The translations under genes and the position numbers were made by a program. Positions 1 to 8,330 of a stretch of 64,000 nucleotides of DNA are shown here, one piece after another. The notes under the pieces are model-generated. The model was not told the DNA's origin. It made no database searches and saw only the letters and a list, made by a program, of their open reading frames with translations. The DNA is from Lysobacteraceae bacterium P. Lineage in GTDB: Bacteria; Pseudomonadota; Gammaproteobacteria; Xanthomonadales; Xanthomonadaceae. The stretch's first letter is position 1, and the number at the start of each line of letters is the position of its first letter. The DNA lies in NCBI GenBank assembly GCA_005503055.1, contig SCOX01000004.1, positions 240,586-304,585 on the forward strand, given 5' to 3'.

Positions 1-89
1 ACCACGATCACCGGGTTCGCGCGCAGCACGAAGCCGATGACGACCCATGCCACGCCGAGCAACGGCCAGTAGTTGATGGCGCCACTCAT
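1..89 (-). CDS. DUF969 family membrane protein (partial, 5' end only)
   Basis: Only the first 29 codons are inside the window; the gene continues past the left edge. The translation begins MSGAINYWPLLGVAWVVIGF, a hydrophobic stretch that matches the start of DUF969 proteins as I know them. The ATG overlaps the pxpA stop codon (ATGA, 86-89), so it is translated directly after pxpA. DUF969 and DUF979 proteins are commonly encoded next to pxpABC and are thought to be membrane permease components, perhaps for 5-oxoproline or related compounds. That role is inferred from neighbourhood only. Confidence 0.7.
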   Translation of the reverse strand, partial: MSGAINYWPLLGVAWVVIGFVLRANPVIV

Positions 90-841
90 GCGCTCGCTCC
101 GAACGGCAGGACCGCGATGCCGTCCGCCTCTAGCGCGCTGCGCACCGCGCGGGCGAACTGCGCCGCATCGGTGCGGTCGCCGTGCAGGCACAAGGTATCG
201 GCGCGCACGCGCACGACACGCTCGTCGTCGGCCACGACTTCGCCGTGCAGCGCGAGCCTGCGCACCTGTGCGATGGCCTCGTCCAGCGATTCGATTACCG
301 CGCCGGGCGTGCCGCGCGGACGCAGCCGCCCGCGTGCGTCGTAGCCGCGTTCGGCGAAGACTTCGTGCGCGACGCGCAGGCCGCGTTCGTCACCCGCCTG
401 CGTCAACGCGGAACCGGACAGGCCGTACAGCACCAGCGCCGGATCGATCTCGGCCACGGTCGCGGCGATCGCGTCGGCGACGGCGCGGTCGTCCGCGGCG
501 AGGTTGTACAGCGCGCCATGCGGCTTGACGTGCGCGAGCGCCATGCCTTCCTCGCGCGCGATGGCGCGCAGGCGTTCGATCTGTTCGCGCACCATGCGCG
601 CGATGTCGGCCGGCGCGACGTCGAGCACGCGCCGGCCGAAGTGCGCGCGGTCCTCGAAGGACGGATGCGCGCCCGCGGCGACGCCGTGTGCGCGGCACAG
701 GCGCAGGGTTTCGCGCATGCTCGCTTCGTCTCCGGCGTGGCCACCGCAGGCGATGCTGGCCGAGGTCACGTGCGGCAGGATCGCCGCATCGTCGCCACAG
801 CCTTCGCCCAGGTCGCAATTGAAGTCGATGCGCGCGGCCAC
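86..841 (-). CDS. pxpA: 5-oxoprolinase subunit A (LamB/YcsF family)
   Basis: A 251-aa cytoplasmic protein of the LamB/YcsF family, close to the usual length of about 245-255. PxpA with PxpB and PxpC forms the bacterial ATP-dependent 5-oxoprolinase, which opens pyroglutamate to glutamate. The N-terminus carries the family signature DFNCDLGEG (residues 6-14), followed by SIACGGHAGD, AHPSFEDRAHFGRR and KPHGALYN, whose His and Asp residues form the active-site groove of the family. The start is GTG at 841. The gene is the penultimate member of a minus-strand operon and overlaps the DUF969 gene by 4 bp. A 54-aa membrane protein gene sits between it and pxpC, which is an unusual arrangement. Confidence 0.92.
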   Translation of the reverse strand: MAARIDFNCDLGEGCGDDAAILPHVTSASIACGGHAGDEASMRETLRLCRAHGVAAGAHPSFEDRAHFGRRVLDVAPADIARMVREQIERLRAIAREEGMALAHVKPHGALYNLAADDRAVADAIAATVAEIDPALVLYGLSGSALTQAGDERGLRVAHEVFAERGYDARGRLRPRGTPGAVIESLDEAIAQVRRLALHGEVVADDERVVRVRADTLCLHGDRTDAAQFARAVRSALEADGIAVLPFGASA

Positions 842-874
842 GAGGGAGTCGTCGCGTAGGTCAGCCGCGCCCGA

Positions 875-1039
875 TCAGCCGCGCTTGAACAGCATGCCCA
901 GGCCGACCACGATCAGGACGGCCGGCCACCAGGTCATGAGCAGGCGGCCCAGGCTCATGTCGGTGTAGCCCAGGTTGTTGAGCAGGAACAAGGTGCCGAT
1001 CACGACCAGCACCAGCGCGCCGACGATATTGGATTTCAT
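875..1039 (-). CDS. small two-segment membrane protein (DUF5668/LiaF-TM-like)
   Basis: A 54-aa protein, almost all membrane: segment 1 at about residues 5-21 (VGALVLVVIGTLFLLNNLG) and segment 2 at about 34-50, ending FKRG. The GxxFLLxNLG...WWPxxLIxxGxxxL pattern is typical of the LiaI-LiaF-like transmembrane region (DUF5668). The ATG at 1039 is the only sensible start. It lies 29 bp after the pxpC stop and 33 bp before pxpA, so it is probably co-transcribed with the oxoprolinase genes. No function in oxoproline metabolism is known to me, and it may simply be a passenger. Members of this fold are usually tied to envelope stress sensing or unknown roles. Confidence 0.75.
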   Translation of the reverse strand: MKSNIVGALVLVVIGTLFLLNNLGYTDMSLGRLLMTWWPAVLIVVGLGMLFKRG

Positions 1040-1068
1040 GGGAAGTCGAGCCTGGAAGGTTGAAAGGG

Positions 1069-2013
1069 TCAGACGGCGGGCAAGCGCGCGTCGATCATCA
1101 CGCCGATTCTGGCGATGCGCGCACGTGCCGCGCAAGCCAACCGATGGGCGGTGGCGGCGTCGCAGGGTGCGAAATGCAGCGGCTGTCCCGGAATGCACTG
1201 CGCCAGGCGGGGCAGGTCCGCCGCGATGACGTGTCCGAGCTTCGCGTAGCCGCCGACCGTCTGGGCGTCGGCGAGCAGGACGATGGGGCATCCGTCGGCG
1301 GGAAGCTGGATCGTCCCCGGCGCCACCGGTTCGGAAACGCCGTCGGCGCTCGGCACGGCGAGCGCGTCGCCCTGCAGGCGCAGGCCCTGGCGGTTGCTGC
1401 TGGCGCTGACCGTCCAGCCCCGGCGCGCGAACGCCGCCGCCGCCGGGTGCGCCGAGGGCTGGTAACGGGTCGGCATGTGCGTGTCGTGCGAAGGATCGAT
1501 CCACCACGCAGGTGCGCGCAACACAGCCGTATCGCGCGTTGCGGCCGCGCCGAGCGGCATCGCGTCGCCCGCGCGCAGTGCGCGCCCGTCGAACCCGCCG
1601 AATCCGCCGCGCAGATCGGTGCTGCGACTGCCCAGAACCGGCGCCACGTCGATGCCACCGTCGATCGCCAGCCACGCGCGTGCGCCGCCGCGCAGCGCGC
1701 CCAGTTCGAGCGTGCCAGCAGGAAGGTCGACAGGCCGGCCGCACGGTACGACTTGCCCGTCGAAGCGCGCCGCAACCGCAGCGCCGATCAGCGCGATCCG
1801 CGCCGGCGCGTCCAGTCGCAGCGTTGGTCCGCGCAGGGTCAGTTCCAGCACGGCGGCGTCGGCGGCATTGCCGACGAGGCGGTTGGCGAGCGTCGCCGCG
1901 TCCGCATCGAGCGCACCGGCGTGCGCCACGCCCAGATGCCGCCAGCCGACGCGGCCGCGGTCCTGCACCGTCGTCAGCAGACCGGCCGAGAGCACGTGCA
2001 GCGAGCGCGTCAC
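1069..2013 (-). CDS. pxpC: 5-oxoprolinase subunit C (biotin-dependent carboxyltransferase-like)
   Basis: A 314-aa protein of the KipA/allophanate hydrolase subunit 2 family (C-terminal cyclophilin-like half of urea carboxylase-type proteins). The N-terminal motif LHVLSAGLLTTVQDRGR (about 5-21) and the stretch AHAGALDADAATLANRLVGN are diagnostic of PxpC/KipA. With PxpB it supplies the ATP-using part of 5-oxoprolinase. The GTG start at 2013 overlaps the pxpB stop (GTGA), implying translational coupling. A longer reading from 2703 exists but is antisense-frame carry-over across pxpB and is rejected. C-terminal HFAPCDAATAH is also conserved in the family. Confidence 0.9.
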   Translation of the reverse strand: MTRSLHVLSAGLLTTVQDRGRVGWRHLGVAHAGALDADAATLANRLVGNAADAAVLELTLRGPTLRLDAPARIALIGAAVAARFDGQVVPCGRPVDLPAGTLELGALRGGARAWLAIDGGIDVAPVLGSRSTDLRGGFGGFDGRALRAGDAMPLGAAATRDTAVLRAPAWWIDPSHDTHMPTRYQPSAHPAAAAFARRGWTVSASSNRQGLRLQGDALAVPSADGVSEPVAPGTIQLPADGCPIVLLADAQTVGGYAKLGHVIAADLPRLAQCIPGQPLHFAPCDAATAHRLACAARARIARIGVMIDARLPAV

Positions 2014-2720
2014 GTGCGCGGTGCCTCGTGCAGGCGCGCGGATTCGTCCGCGTCGATGGCGACGAATCGCACACGATCGCCCGGTTGCAGCGTGGTCGGC
2101 GGTTCGCGTTCGGGGTCGAACAACGCCAGCGGCGTGCGTCCGAGCACGCGCCAGCCGCCCGGGCTTTCGCGCGGGTAGATGCCGGTCTGCGCGCCGCCGA
2201 TGGCGACGCTGCCGGCGGCAACGCGCGCGCGCGGCGTCGCCAGGCGCGGCAGCGCGAGGGCGGGATCCAGGCCCCACAGATAGGGGAAACCCGGGGCGAA
2301 GCCGATCATCGCCACCGTGTAGTCGCCCGCGCAGTGGCGTTGGACGAGCGCTTGCGGCGAAAGCTGGAGCTCGGCGGCGGCCGATTCGAGATCCGGCCCG
2401 AAATCGCCGCCGTAGGCGACGGGAATCTCGACGGTGCGCGCCGGCACGGAAGAAGCGGTGGAAGCTCCGGGTTCGAAACCCTCGACCATCGCCTGCAACT
2501 GCGCATGCACGCGCGCCGGATCGATTTCCGGATCGAAGAACACGCCCAGGCTCGCGAACGCCGGCACGATTTCGCGCAGCCACGGCGCGCCGGCCGAGCG
2601 CAGGCGCCACGCCATCGCGTGGACGGCGGCGTTGAGCTGCGGATCGAGGCGGTCGCCGAAGCGCAGCAGCCATGCGTCGTCGGCCAAGGGCTCGATATCG
2701 CAAGTGGGAAACGCGCTCAC
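2010..2720 (-). CDS. pxpB: 5-oxoprolinase subunit B (KipI family)
   Basis: A 236-aa protein of the KipI/allophanate hydrolase subunit 1 family. Family marks include LRFGDRLDP, the IPVAYGGDFGPDLE motif before the central helix, GFAPGFPYLWGLDP, and the C-terminal stretch IGGAQTGIYPRESPGGWRVLGRTP, which carries the GG..TGIYP..SPGGW signature. It works with PxpA and PxpC to hydrolyse 5-oxoproline in an ATP-dependent way. The GTG start at 2720 overlaps the stop of the HIT gene (GTGA at 2717-2720), and its own stop overlaps the pxpC start. It is therefore in the middle of a tightly coupled operon. Confidence 0.92.
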   Translation of the reverse strand: MSAFPTCDIEPLADDAWLLRFGDRLDPQLNAAVHAMAWRLRSAGAPWLREIVPAFASLGVFFDPEIDPARVHAQLQAMVEGFEPGASTASSVPARTVEIPVAYGGDFGPDLESAAAELQLSPQALVQRHCAGDYTVAMIGFAPGFPYLWGLDPALALPRLATPRARVAAGSVAIGGAQTGIYPRESPGGWRVLGRTPLALFDPEREPPTTLQPGDRVRFVAIDADESARLHEAPRT

Positions 2721-3145
2721 TGCTTCAGCGCGCCCTGCAGTTGGCGGATGCGCGCGACCATCGCTTCGGTCGTGTACGGCTGCGCGCTCGCCGTGCCCCA
2801 GACCGGGCGCGGCCAGGCGATGTCGTCGGGGAAGCGCGCGATCACGTGCACGTGCAACTGCGAGACCACGTTGCCCAACGCCGCCACGTTGAGCTTGTGC
2901 GGCTTGAACACCGCGCGCAGGGCATGGCTGGCGAGGTTGATTTCCTGCAGAAGCGCCGCTTGCTGCGCCGCATCGAGATCAATGAGTTCGACCGCATCGA
3001 CGACGCGCGGCACCACGATCAGCCACGGATGGTTCGCATCGTCCATCAGGCGCAGTTCGCTCAGCGCCAGGTGGGCGACCGGGTGCGTGTCCTGTGCGAG
3101 CTGTGCATGCAGGTGCCAGTCGCCGTGCGGGTCGCCGCGGTTCAT
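2717..3145 (-). CDS. HIT family hydrolase
   Basis: A 142-aa histidine-triad-fold protein. The active-site segment reads SQLHVHVIARF (about residues 92-102). The usual HxHxH triad is represented as Q-L-H-V-H, so the first His is Gln, as in a subset of Fhit/GalT-like HIT members. The N-terminal half has the VAHLALSELRLMDDANHPW nucleotide-binding sheet typical of the group. Such proteins hydrolyse nucleoside phosphoramidates or dinucleotides in the cytoplasm; the substrate here is unknown. ATG at 3145 overlaps the stop of the upstream hydrolase (ATGA) and its own stop overlaps pxpB, so it belongs to the same transcript. No obvious biochemical link to oxoproline is visible. Confidence 0.88.
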   Translation of the reverse strand: MNRGDPHGDWHLHAQLAQDTHPVAHLALSELRLMDDANHPWLIVVPRVVDAVELIDLDAAQQAALLQEINLASHALRAVFKPHKLNVAALGNVVSQLHVHVIARFPDDIAWPRPVWGTASAQPYTTEAMVARIRQLQGALKQ

Positions 3146-3810
3146 CGCAGGTTCTCCTCGAGGAACTCGATGGTCCGGCGCCAGGCGATGTCCGCCGAGG
3201 CCGGGTCGTGGACATGGTTGTCGACGTCGCGATTGAACGCATGGCCCGCGCCGGCGTAGACGTGCACGGTCGCGTGCGGCTGCTTGAGGCGATGTTGTTC
3301 GATCGCCTCCGCCGGGATGCTGCCGTCGGCCTGGCCGAAGTGGAACATCATCGGTGCGCGCAGCGCTTCATGCAGGAAGGGCAGGGTGCGCGCGCCGTAG
3401 TACGACACCGCCGGCAGGCCCAAACGCGTGTTGGCCAGGAACGCCACGCTGCCGCCCCAGCAGAAACCGACCGCGCCCACGCGCAGGCCTTCGCCGGCGA
3501 GGAATTCGGCCGCGGCGGAGACGATGTCGACCGCGCGGTCGAAGCCCAGCTCGTTGCGCAGGGCCACGCCGCGCTGGGTGCCGGCGTCGTCGTAGGGCAG
3601 CTCGACGCCCGGCGCCACCGGGTCGTACAGCGCCGGCGCCAGCGCGACGAACCCGGCCGCGGCGAACCGCTCGGTGACCGCGCGGACGTGCGCATTCGCG
3701 CCGAAAATCTCCTGCAACACGATCACGGCGCCATGAGACGGACCCGCCGGTTCGGCCCGCCAGGCGCGCACGGGGCCGTGCAAGGTCTCCAGGTCGATCC
3801 AGTGGGCCAT
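3142..3810 (-). CDS. dienelactone hydrolase family protein
   Basis: A 222-aa alpha/beta hydrolase of the dienelactone hydrolase family. The nucleophile is Cys117 in GFCWGG. The other triad residues are Asp in FHFGQADGSIP and His in YAGAGHAFN near the C-terminus. The Glu of the LQEIFG motif (residues 32-37) is the family residue that activates the Cys. It likely hydrolyses a lactone or ester in the cytoplasm; the natural substrate cannot be read from sequence. The ATG at 3810 is used because the protein aligns from MAHWIDLE. It is the first gene of the minus-strand operon, and the 144 bp to rimO should hold divergent promoters. Confidence 0.9.
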   Translation of the reverse strand: MAHWIDLETLHGPVRAWRAEPAGPSHGAVIVLQEIFGANAHVRAVTERFAAAGFVALAPALYDPVAPGVELPYDDAGTQRGVALRNELGFDRAVDIVSAAAEFLAGEGLRVGAVGFCWGGSVAFLANTRLGLPAVSYYGARTLPFLHEALRAPMMFHFGQADGSIPAEAIEQHRLKQPHATVHVYAGAGHAFNRDVDNHVHDPASADIAWRRTIEFLEENLR

Positions 3811-3954
3811 GGCGCTGTTCAGTTTGGTCGGGGGACAGGTCGATTCTATCGCTGACGCTATACTCCGCAGCCTTCCCGCCCGTCGCAGCCTTGTCACCGC
3901 GCATCCCGCAGGTGTCGGGCCGCCGCCAGCTGCCCTTTCGTCACGGTCCGCCCC

Positions 3955-5304
3955 ATGTCCCTCGCAAATCCCAAAGTCGGTTTCGTCAGCCTCGGTTGCC
4001 CCAAGGCGCTGGTCGATTCCGAACGCATCCTCACCCAGCTTCGCGTGGAGGGATACGACATCGTGCAAAGCTACGACGATGCCGACGTGGTCGTGGTCAA
4101 CACCTGCGGCTTCATCGATTCGGCGGTGACCGAGTCGCTGGATGCGATCGGCGAGGCGATCGCGGAAAACGGCAAGGTGATCGTCACCGGTTGCCTGGGC
4201 AAGAAGCCCGAGCAGATCCGCGAGGCGCATCCCGGCGTGCTGTCCATCAGCGGCCCGCAGGACTACGGCAGCGTGATGACCGCCGTGCACGCGGCGCTGC
4301 CGCCCAAGCACGATCCGTTCCTCGATCTGGTGCCCGACACGGGTATCAAGCTCACGCCCAAGCACTACGCGTACCTCAAGATTTCCGAAGGCTGCAATCA
4401 CCGCTGCAGCTTCTGCATCATCCCGTCGATGCGCGGCGACCTCGTCAGCCGTCCGGTCGACCAGGTGCTGCGCGAAGCCGAGAAGCTGGCGATGGGCGGC
4501 GTCAAGGAACTGCTGGTGATCTCGCAGGACACCTCCGCCTACGGCGTCGACGTGAAGTACGCGCAGCACGAATGGCGCGGCAAGTCGTACGCCACGCGCA
4601 TGAAGGCGCTGTGCGAAGGTCTGTCGGAGCTGGGCATCTGGACGCGCCTGCACTACGTGTACCCGTATCCGCACGTGGACGACATCATTCCGCTGATGGC
4701 CGAAACCGGCGCCAGCGGCATGCCCAAGCTGCTGCCGTACCTGGACATTCCGTTCCAGCACGCCAGCCCGCGTGTGCTCAAGCTGATGAAGCGTCCGGGT
4801 GCGGTCGACAAGACGCTCGAACGCATCCAGCGCTGGCGTTCGATCGCGCCGGACATCGCGATCCGTTCGACCTTCATCGTCGGTTTCCCGGGCGAGACCG
4901 AGGCGGAGTTCGAGGAGCTGCTGGACTTCCTCGACGAGGCGCAGCTCGACCGCGTCGGCGCGTTCGCGTATTCGCCGGTGGACGGCGCCACCGCCAACGC
5001 GCTGCCGGACCCGGTCCCGGAGGACGTGAAGCAGGATCGCCTGGCGCGCTTCATGGAGCGTCAGGCGGAGATTTCCGCGGCCAAACTCGAAGCCAAGGTC
5101 GGCACCACGCAGCGCTGCATCGTCGACACACTGGACGGCGAGCTGGCCATCGCGCGCTCGATGTACGACGCGCCGGAAATCGACGGCCTCGTGCAGATCC
5201 AGAACGGCTACATGGCCGGCCTGAAGCCCGGCGAGTTCGTCGATGTGGAGATCATGGGCGCGGACGAGCACGATCTGTTCGGCGAAGTCGCGTTCGAGGA
5301 TTGA
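3955..5304 (+). CDS. rimO: ribosomal protein S12 methylthiotransferase RimO
   Basis: A 449-aa radical-SAM methylthiotransferase that adds a methylthio group to the conserved Asp of ribosomal protein S12. It has the three-part MTTase layout. The N-terminal UPF0004 domain has Cys15, Cys51 and Cys80 for the second 4Fe-4S cluster. The radical-SAM core has Cys147, Cys151 and Cys154 in [10 protein letters not shown]-terminal TRAM domain covers about 385-449. Signature stretches [14 protein letters not shown] and [12 protein letters not shown] separate RimO from MiaB. The promoter region upstream contains TATACT at 3859-3864 as a possible -10 box. The gene is monocistronic here and converges on the DUF4010 gene. 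Confidence 0.96.
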   Translation: MSLANPKVGFVSLGCPKALVDSERILTQLRVEGYDIVQSYDDADVVVVNTCGFIDSAVTESLDAIGEAIAENGKVIVTGCLGKKPEQIREAHPGVLSISGPQDYGSVMTAVHAALPPKHDPFLDLVPDTGIKLTPKHYAYLKISEGCNHRCSFCIIPSMRGDLVSRPVDQVLREAEKLAMGGVKELLVISQDTSAYGVDVKYAQHEWRGKSYATRMKALCEGLSELGIWTRLHYVYPYPHVDDIIPLMAETGASGMPKLLPYLDIPFQHASPRVLKLMKRPGAVDKTLERIQRWRSIAPDIAIRSTFIVGFPGETEAEFEELLDFLDEAQLDRVGAFAYSPVDGATANALPDPVPEDVKQDRLARFMERQAEISAAKLEAKVGTTQRCIVDTLDGELAIARSMYDAPEIDGLVQIQNGYMAGLKPGEFVDVEIMGADEHDLFGEVAFED

Positions 5305-5323
5305 CCCGTGGCGAGGTGACGGT

Positions 5324-6559
5324 TCAGGCCGTCGCCACGGCTCCCGTCACGCCCGCACACGCGACCGCCATCGCCACCAGCCCGGCGCCCACCTGCACCC
5401 CGTAGCGTCGGTTCCCGCTGACGAAGGCGAGCACCGTCTTGGCGATCGCGCTGGATGCGAGCAGGCCGACGATGCCCCATTGCGCATGCGCCATCGTCAG
5501 GCCGCCCGCGGACGACATCTGCGCGATGCTCGCCGCCGCCGCATGCAGTTCGACCAGCGCCACCAGCACCGCCGTCGCCAGCGCGCCCATGTCGCCGAAC
5601 AAGCTGCGCAGCCACGCCGACAGCACCAGCACCACCGCCATCACCAGCGCCAGCAGCAGCGCGTGGCTGAGCTTGAACGCACGCGCCTCGGGTTCGTTCG
5701 GCAGGGTCGGCGCCTGCGCCTGGCGCTGCAGGCCGAGGGCGGCCGCCAGTGCGAGCACGACCGCCGCCGCTGCCAACGGCCAAGCGCTCGCGCGCAGCAA
5801 CGCGGGCGCGGCGGTGGCGAGGATGCCGACCAGCAACAGCAACGACGCCAGATTCGCCAGCAAGGCCGCCGACGCCGCGCCGCCGGTCAGCGCGGCCTCG
5901 TCGCGCGTGCGCTGGCCGAAGCCGGCGACGGCGGCGGTCGATGACGCGAATCCGGCGAAGAATCCCGCGACCGCCAGGCCCCAGCGCGCACCGACCGCGC
6001 GCAGCGCGATGTGGCCGAGCATGCCCACCGCCATCACCAGCACGACCAGCTTCCACAGTTGCGCAGGCACCAGCACGCCCCAGGGATCAACCGGCTCGTC
6101 GGGCAGCAGCGGCAGCGCCACCAGCGCCGAGGCAGCGAGCAGCAGCGCGTCGCTCAGTTCGCGCTCGCTGACGATGTCGCGCGCAAAGCGGCGCAGCGGG
6201 TACTTCGCGAACAGCAGCACCGCGCAGATCACGCCGAGGCCGGCGGCGACGGTGGCCTGTGTCTGCGCGAGCGCGGCGAGCATAGCGGTGACCAGCAGGG
6301 CCACTTCGCCGGTGAGACCGGGATCGTCGTCGCGCGTGCGCAGGTACGAGGCGAGTGCGAGGACGCCGACCGCCAGCACCACGGCCACCAGCGCCGGCAT
6401 GCCCAGGTGCGTGGCGACGGCGGCGGCGATGGCGACCATCGCATGCGTGCGGATGCCGGCGACGGCCGTGCCGCCGTCGGTGTGGCGGCGCTCGCGCACC
6501 ACCCCGATCAGCAGGCCGATGGCGATCGCGGTGAGCAGGCCCTGCGGCTGGGTACCCAT
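5324..6559 (-). CDS. MgtC/DUF4010 family membrane protein
   Basis: A 411-aa polytopic inner-membrane protein with about 11 hydrophobic segments. The N-terminal part (GLLTAIAIGLLIGVVRERRH) resembles the MgtC/SapB first helix with its G-x-ER motif, and the rest is DUF4010. Proteins of this type have no proven function; MgtC relatives are linked to magnesium limitation and ATP homeostasis. I chose ATG 6559 (MGTQPQG), which places the first helix close to the N-terminus; an 18-codon longer start at 6613 adds a basic, unconserved stretch. The 3' end converges on rimO, and a 9-bp inverted repeat (5306-5314 / 5332-5340) lies at the shared end. Confidence 0.8.
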   Translation of the reverse strand: MGTQPQGLLTAIAIGLLIGVVRERRHTDGGTAVAGIRTHAMVAIAAAVATHLGMPALVAVVLAVGVLALASYLRTRDDDPGLTGEVALLVTAMLAALAQTQATVAAGLGVICAVLLFAKYPLRRFARDIVSERELSDALLLAASALVALPLLPDEPVDPWGVLVPAQLWKLVVLVMAVGMLGHIALRAVGARWGLAVAGFFAGFASSTAAVAGFGQRTRDEAALTGGAASAALLANLASLLLLVGILATAAPALLRASAWPLAAAAVVLALAAALGLQRQAQAPTLPNEPEARAFKLSHALLLALVMAVVLVLSAWLRSLFGDMGALATAVLVALVELHAAAASIAQMSSAGGLTMAHAQWGIVGLLASSAIAKTVLAFVSGNRRYGVQVGAGLVAMAVACAGVTGAVATA

Positions 6560-6617
6560 TCGGCTCCGTCGTGGTGCGCGTCGCGGCCACGCTACAACAA
6601 CCGCGCGCGACATGCCG

Positions 6618-7082
6618 TCAGCGCGGGCGCCAGATCATCGGCGTGGAGCGGATGCCGCGATCGAAACGCTCCGCTTCGACGGCCTCGAAACCGAGCCGCT
6701 CGTACACCGCCAGCGCATGGCGCGAGGCATTCACCGTTACGGGCGCGAGCGCATCCGCGTGCACGCGCACGGCATCCCACAGGCGCCGCGCCAGTCCCTG
6801 CCGCCGCGCATCGTCCGCGACGAACAGGTGGTACAGGTGCGAGGGCAGGCGCAGCGCGGCGACGCCGACGATGCGGCCGTCGCGTTCGGCGAGGATATAG
6901 CGATGACCCGCGTGCAGGCGTTCGCGCGTCTTCGCCTCCGACATGGATTGCTTCAGCACCGCGACGCCGTCGTCGCTGCAGTCCGGTGCGATCCACCGCT
7001 GCGTGAGGTCCCACACCAGCGCGCCAATCGCCGCTGCATCGTCCGGAACGCCTTCGCGCAGGACGGTCTCGTCAGCCGGCAT
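6618..7082 (-). CDS. GNAT family N-acetyltransferase
   Basis: A 154-aa GNAT-fold acetyltransferase. The acetyl-CoA pyrophosphate-binding motif A is visible as [20 protein letters not shown] (about residues 91-110, with the RxxGLA loop), preceded by the beta-strand [11 protein letters not shown], and motif B ends in AVYERLGFE. The acceptor substrate is unknown. It overlaps the end of greB by 11 bp on the same strand (greB stop at 7072), so the two genes are probably one transcript. Confidence 0.88.
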   Translation of the reverse strand: MPADETVLREGVPDDAAAIGALVWDLTQRWIAPDCSDDGVAVLKQSMSEAKTRERLHAGHRYILAERDGRIVGVAALRLPSHLYHLFVADDARRQGLARRLWDAVRVHADALAPVTVNASRHALAVYERLGFEAVEAERFDRGIRSTPMIWRPR

Positions 7083-7581
7083 CGTCGTAGGCGACCTCGA
7101 CGATCACGAAACGCGCCGCGCCGCCGGGCAGCATCGCCTCGAATTCGTCGTCCAGCCGTTTCTTCAGCATCGCCCGTGCGAGTGGCGAATCGATGCTGAT
7201 CCAACCGGTCTTCGCGTCGGTCTCGTCGGGACCGACGATGCGGTAGCGCTGCGACTGTCCGCTTGCTACGTCCTCGATCTCCACGCGCGCACCGAAGAAC
7301 ACCGCCTCGGGATCGCTGGGCACGGTCTCGATGACGCGCAGCGCCGGCACGCGCTTGCTCAGATAGCGCACGCGACGGTCGATCTCGCCGAGCTGCTTCT
7401 TGCGGTAGGTGTACTCGGCGTTCTCGGAGCGGTCGCCTTCGGCGGCGGCCGCGGCGAGCGCCTTGACGACTTCAGGGCGCTTCACGCGCCACAACTCGTC
7501 CAGCTCGGCCTTGAGGCGGTCGTGGCCGGCGCGGGTGATCAGAGCGGTACTTTTTTCGCCAGGAGGGCGCCAGCGGGACAT
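7072..7581 (-). CDS. greB: transcription elongation factor GreB
   Basis: A 169-aa GreA/GreB-family protein that enters the RNA polymerase secondary channel and stimulates cleavage of backtracked RNA. The N-terminal coiled coil carries the acidic-tip segment [20 protein letters not shown], and the C-terminal FKBP-like domain contains VSIDSP-type [12 protein letters not shown]. The basic patch and the coil length fit GreB rather than GreA. The ATG at 7581 (MSRWRPPG) is preferred over an ATG six codons upstream. Downstream GNAT gene overlaps its end. Confidence 0.9.
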   Translation of the reverse strand: MSRWRPPGEKSTALITRAGHDRLKAELDELWRVKRPEVVKALAAAAAEGDRSENAEYTYRKKQLGEIDRRVRYLSKRVPALRVIETVPSDPEAVFFGARVEIEDVASGQSQRYRIVGPDETDAKTGWISIDSPLARAMLKKRLDDEFEAMLPGGAARFVIVEVAYDDAG

Positions 7582-7654
7582 GCGATTGCGGCGAAGCACG
7601 CCGTTGACTGCAGTGGGACGCCGTTATCTCAGAGTCGCCGCTGGCGCTCAAGCG

Positions 7655-8080
7655 CTACGGCTTGCTCGCACGATCGATGAGCGCCGCCGCAGTCGTCGGA
7701 CCGGCGACCAGCGTGTCGGTGTGCGAGGCCATGACCTGGCGGAATTCCAGTCCCGCCGTGGGCCCGACCTTCAGCCCACGCTTGCGCTCGAGCTCGTCGA
7801 TCTTGTTCATCGTCGCGTCGTCCAGGTCCGGGCTGATGACGATGTAGTCCCAGTTGTCGCCGCTGATGTGCGCATACCATTGCGACGCGGCGACGCCGGC
7901 TTCGCGCGCAACCGCGTCGCGTGCCGCCATCCACTTCAGGAAGTCGAGTTGCTTGCCCGGCGCGGGCCGGTAGATCGACACGACGGCACGGGGCGTGTCC
8001 TGGGCGAAGGCCGGGGCGGCGAAGCTCAGGCTCGCCGTGCAGGCCAGGACGGCGGCGAACAGGCGGGGTGCATGGGACAT
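7655..8080 (-). CDS. exported protein of unknown function (Dabb/NIPSNAP-like)
   Basis: A 141-aa protein with a clear signal peptide: basic start, hydrophobic core, and AxA site before QDTPRA at about residue 26, so it is exported to the periplasm. The mature part (VVSIYRPAPGKQLDFLKWM, then a YIVISPDLDD segment) resembles the ferredoxin-like alpha+beta barrel of NIPSNAP/EthD-type proteins, but the match is from pattern only. The ATG at 8080 begins the signal peptide directly. No catalytic residues can be assigned. It stands alone between greB and the NlpE-like lipoprotein. Confidence 0.7.
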   Translation of the reverse strand: MSHAPRLFAAVLACTASLSFAAPAFAQDTPRAVVSIYRPAPGKQLDFLKWMAARDAVAREAGVAASQWYAHISGDNWDYIVISPDLDDATMNKIDELERKRGLKVGPTAGLEFRQVMASHTDTLVAGPTTAAALIDRASKP

Positions 8081-8230
8081 GGTGGCTCTCCAGCGCCATG
8101 GCGGCGCGACGGCCGGACGGGGGGCGTGTCGGCGCCTCCGGCCGCGATGTCGACACGCTGCACCCAGGCCCCCGTCCCAAGCACGCATGGAACAACGCGG
8201 TTGCCCCCTCGCGGCGGTCAGCGCGCGCGA

Positions 8231-8267
8231 AACTCCCTCCCATGCGCGCAGGGAGGGGCGGGGAGAG
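8231..8267. repeat. dispersed CCCTCCC/GGGAGGGG intergenic repeat
   Basis: Within the 250-bp gap 8081-8330 a G/C-biased palindrome-like element reads CTCCCTCCC then GGGAGGGGCGGGGAGAGG. Similar elements occur at 12151-12181 and 18682-18717 in this window. No promoter or gene is apparent around it. Confidence 0.45.
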
Positions 8268-8330
8268 GTGAAGCCGCTCGCGGCAAGGGGTCGGCGCGCA
8301 AACCCTCGCCGCTGCGGTCAGGAGCTGGGC

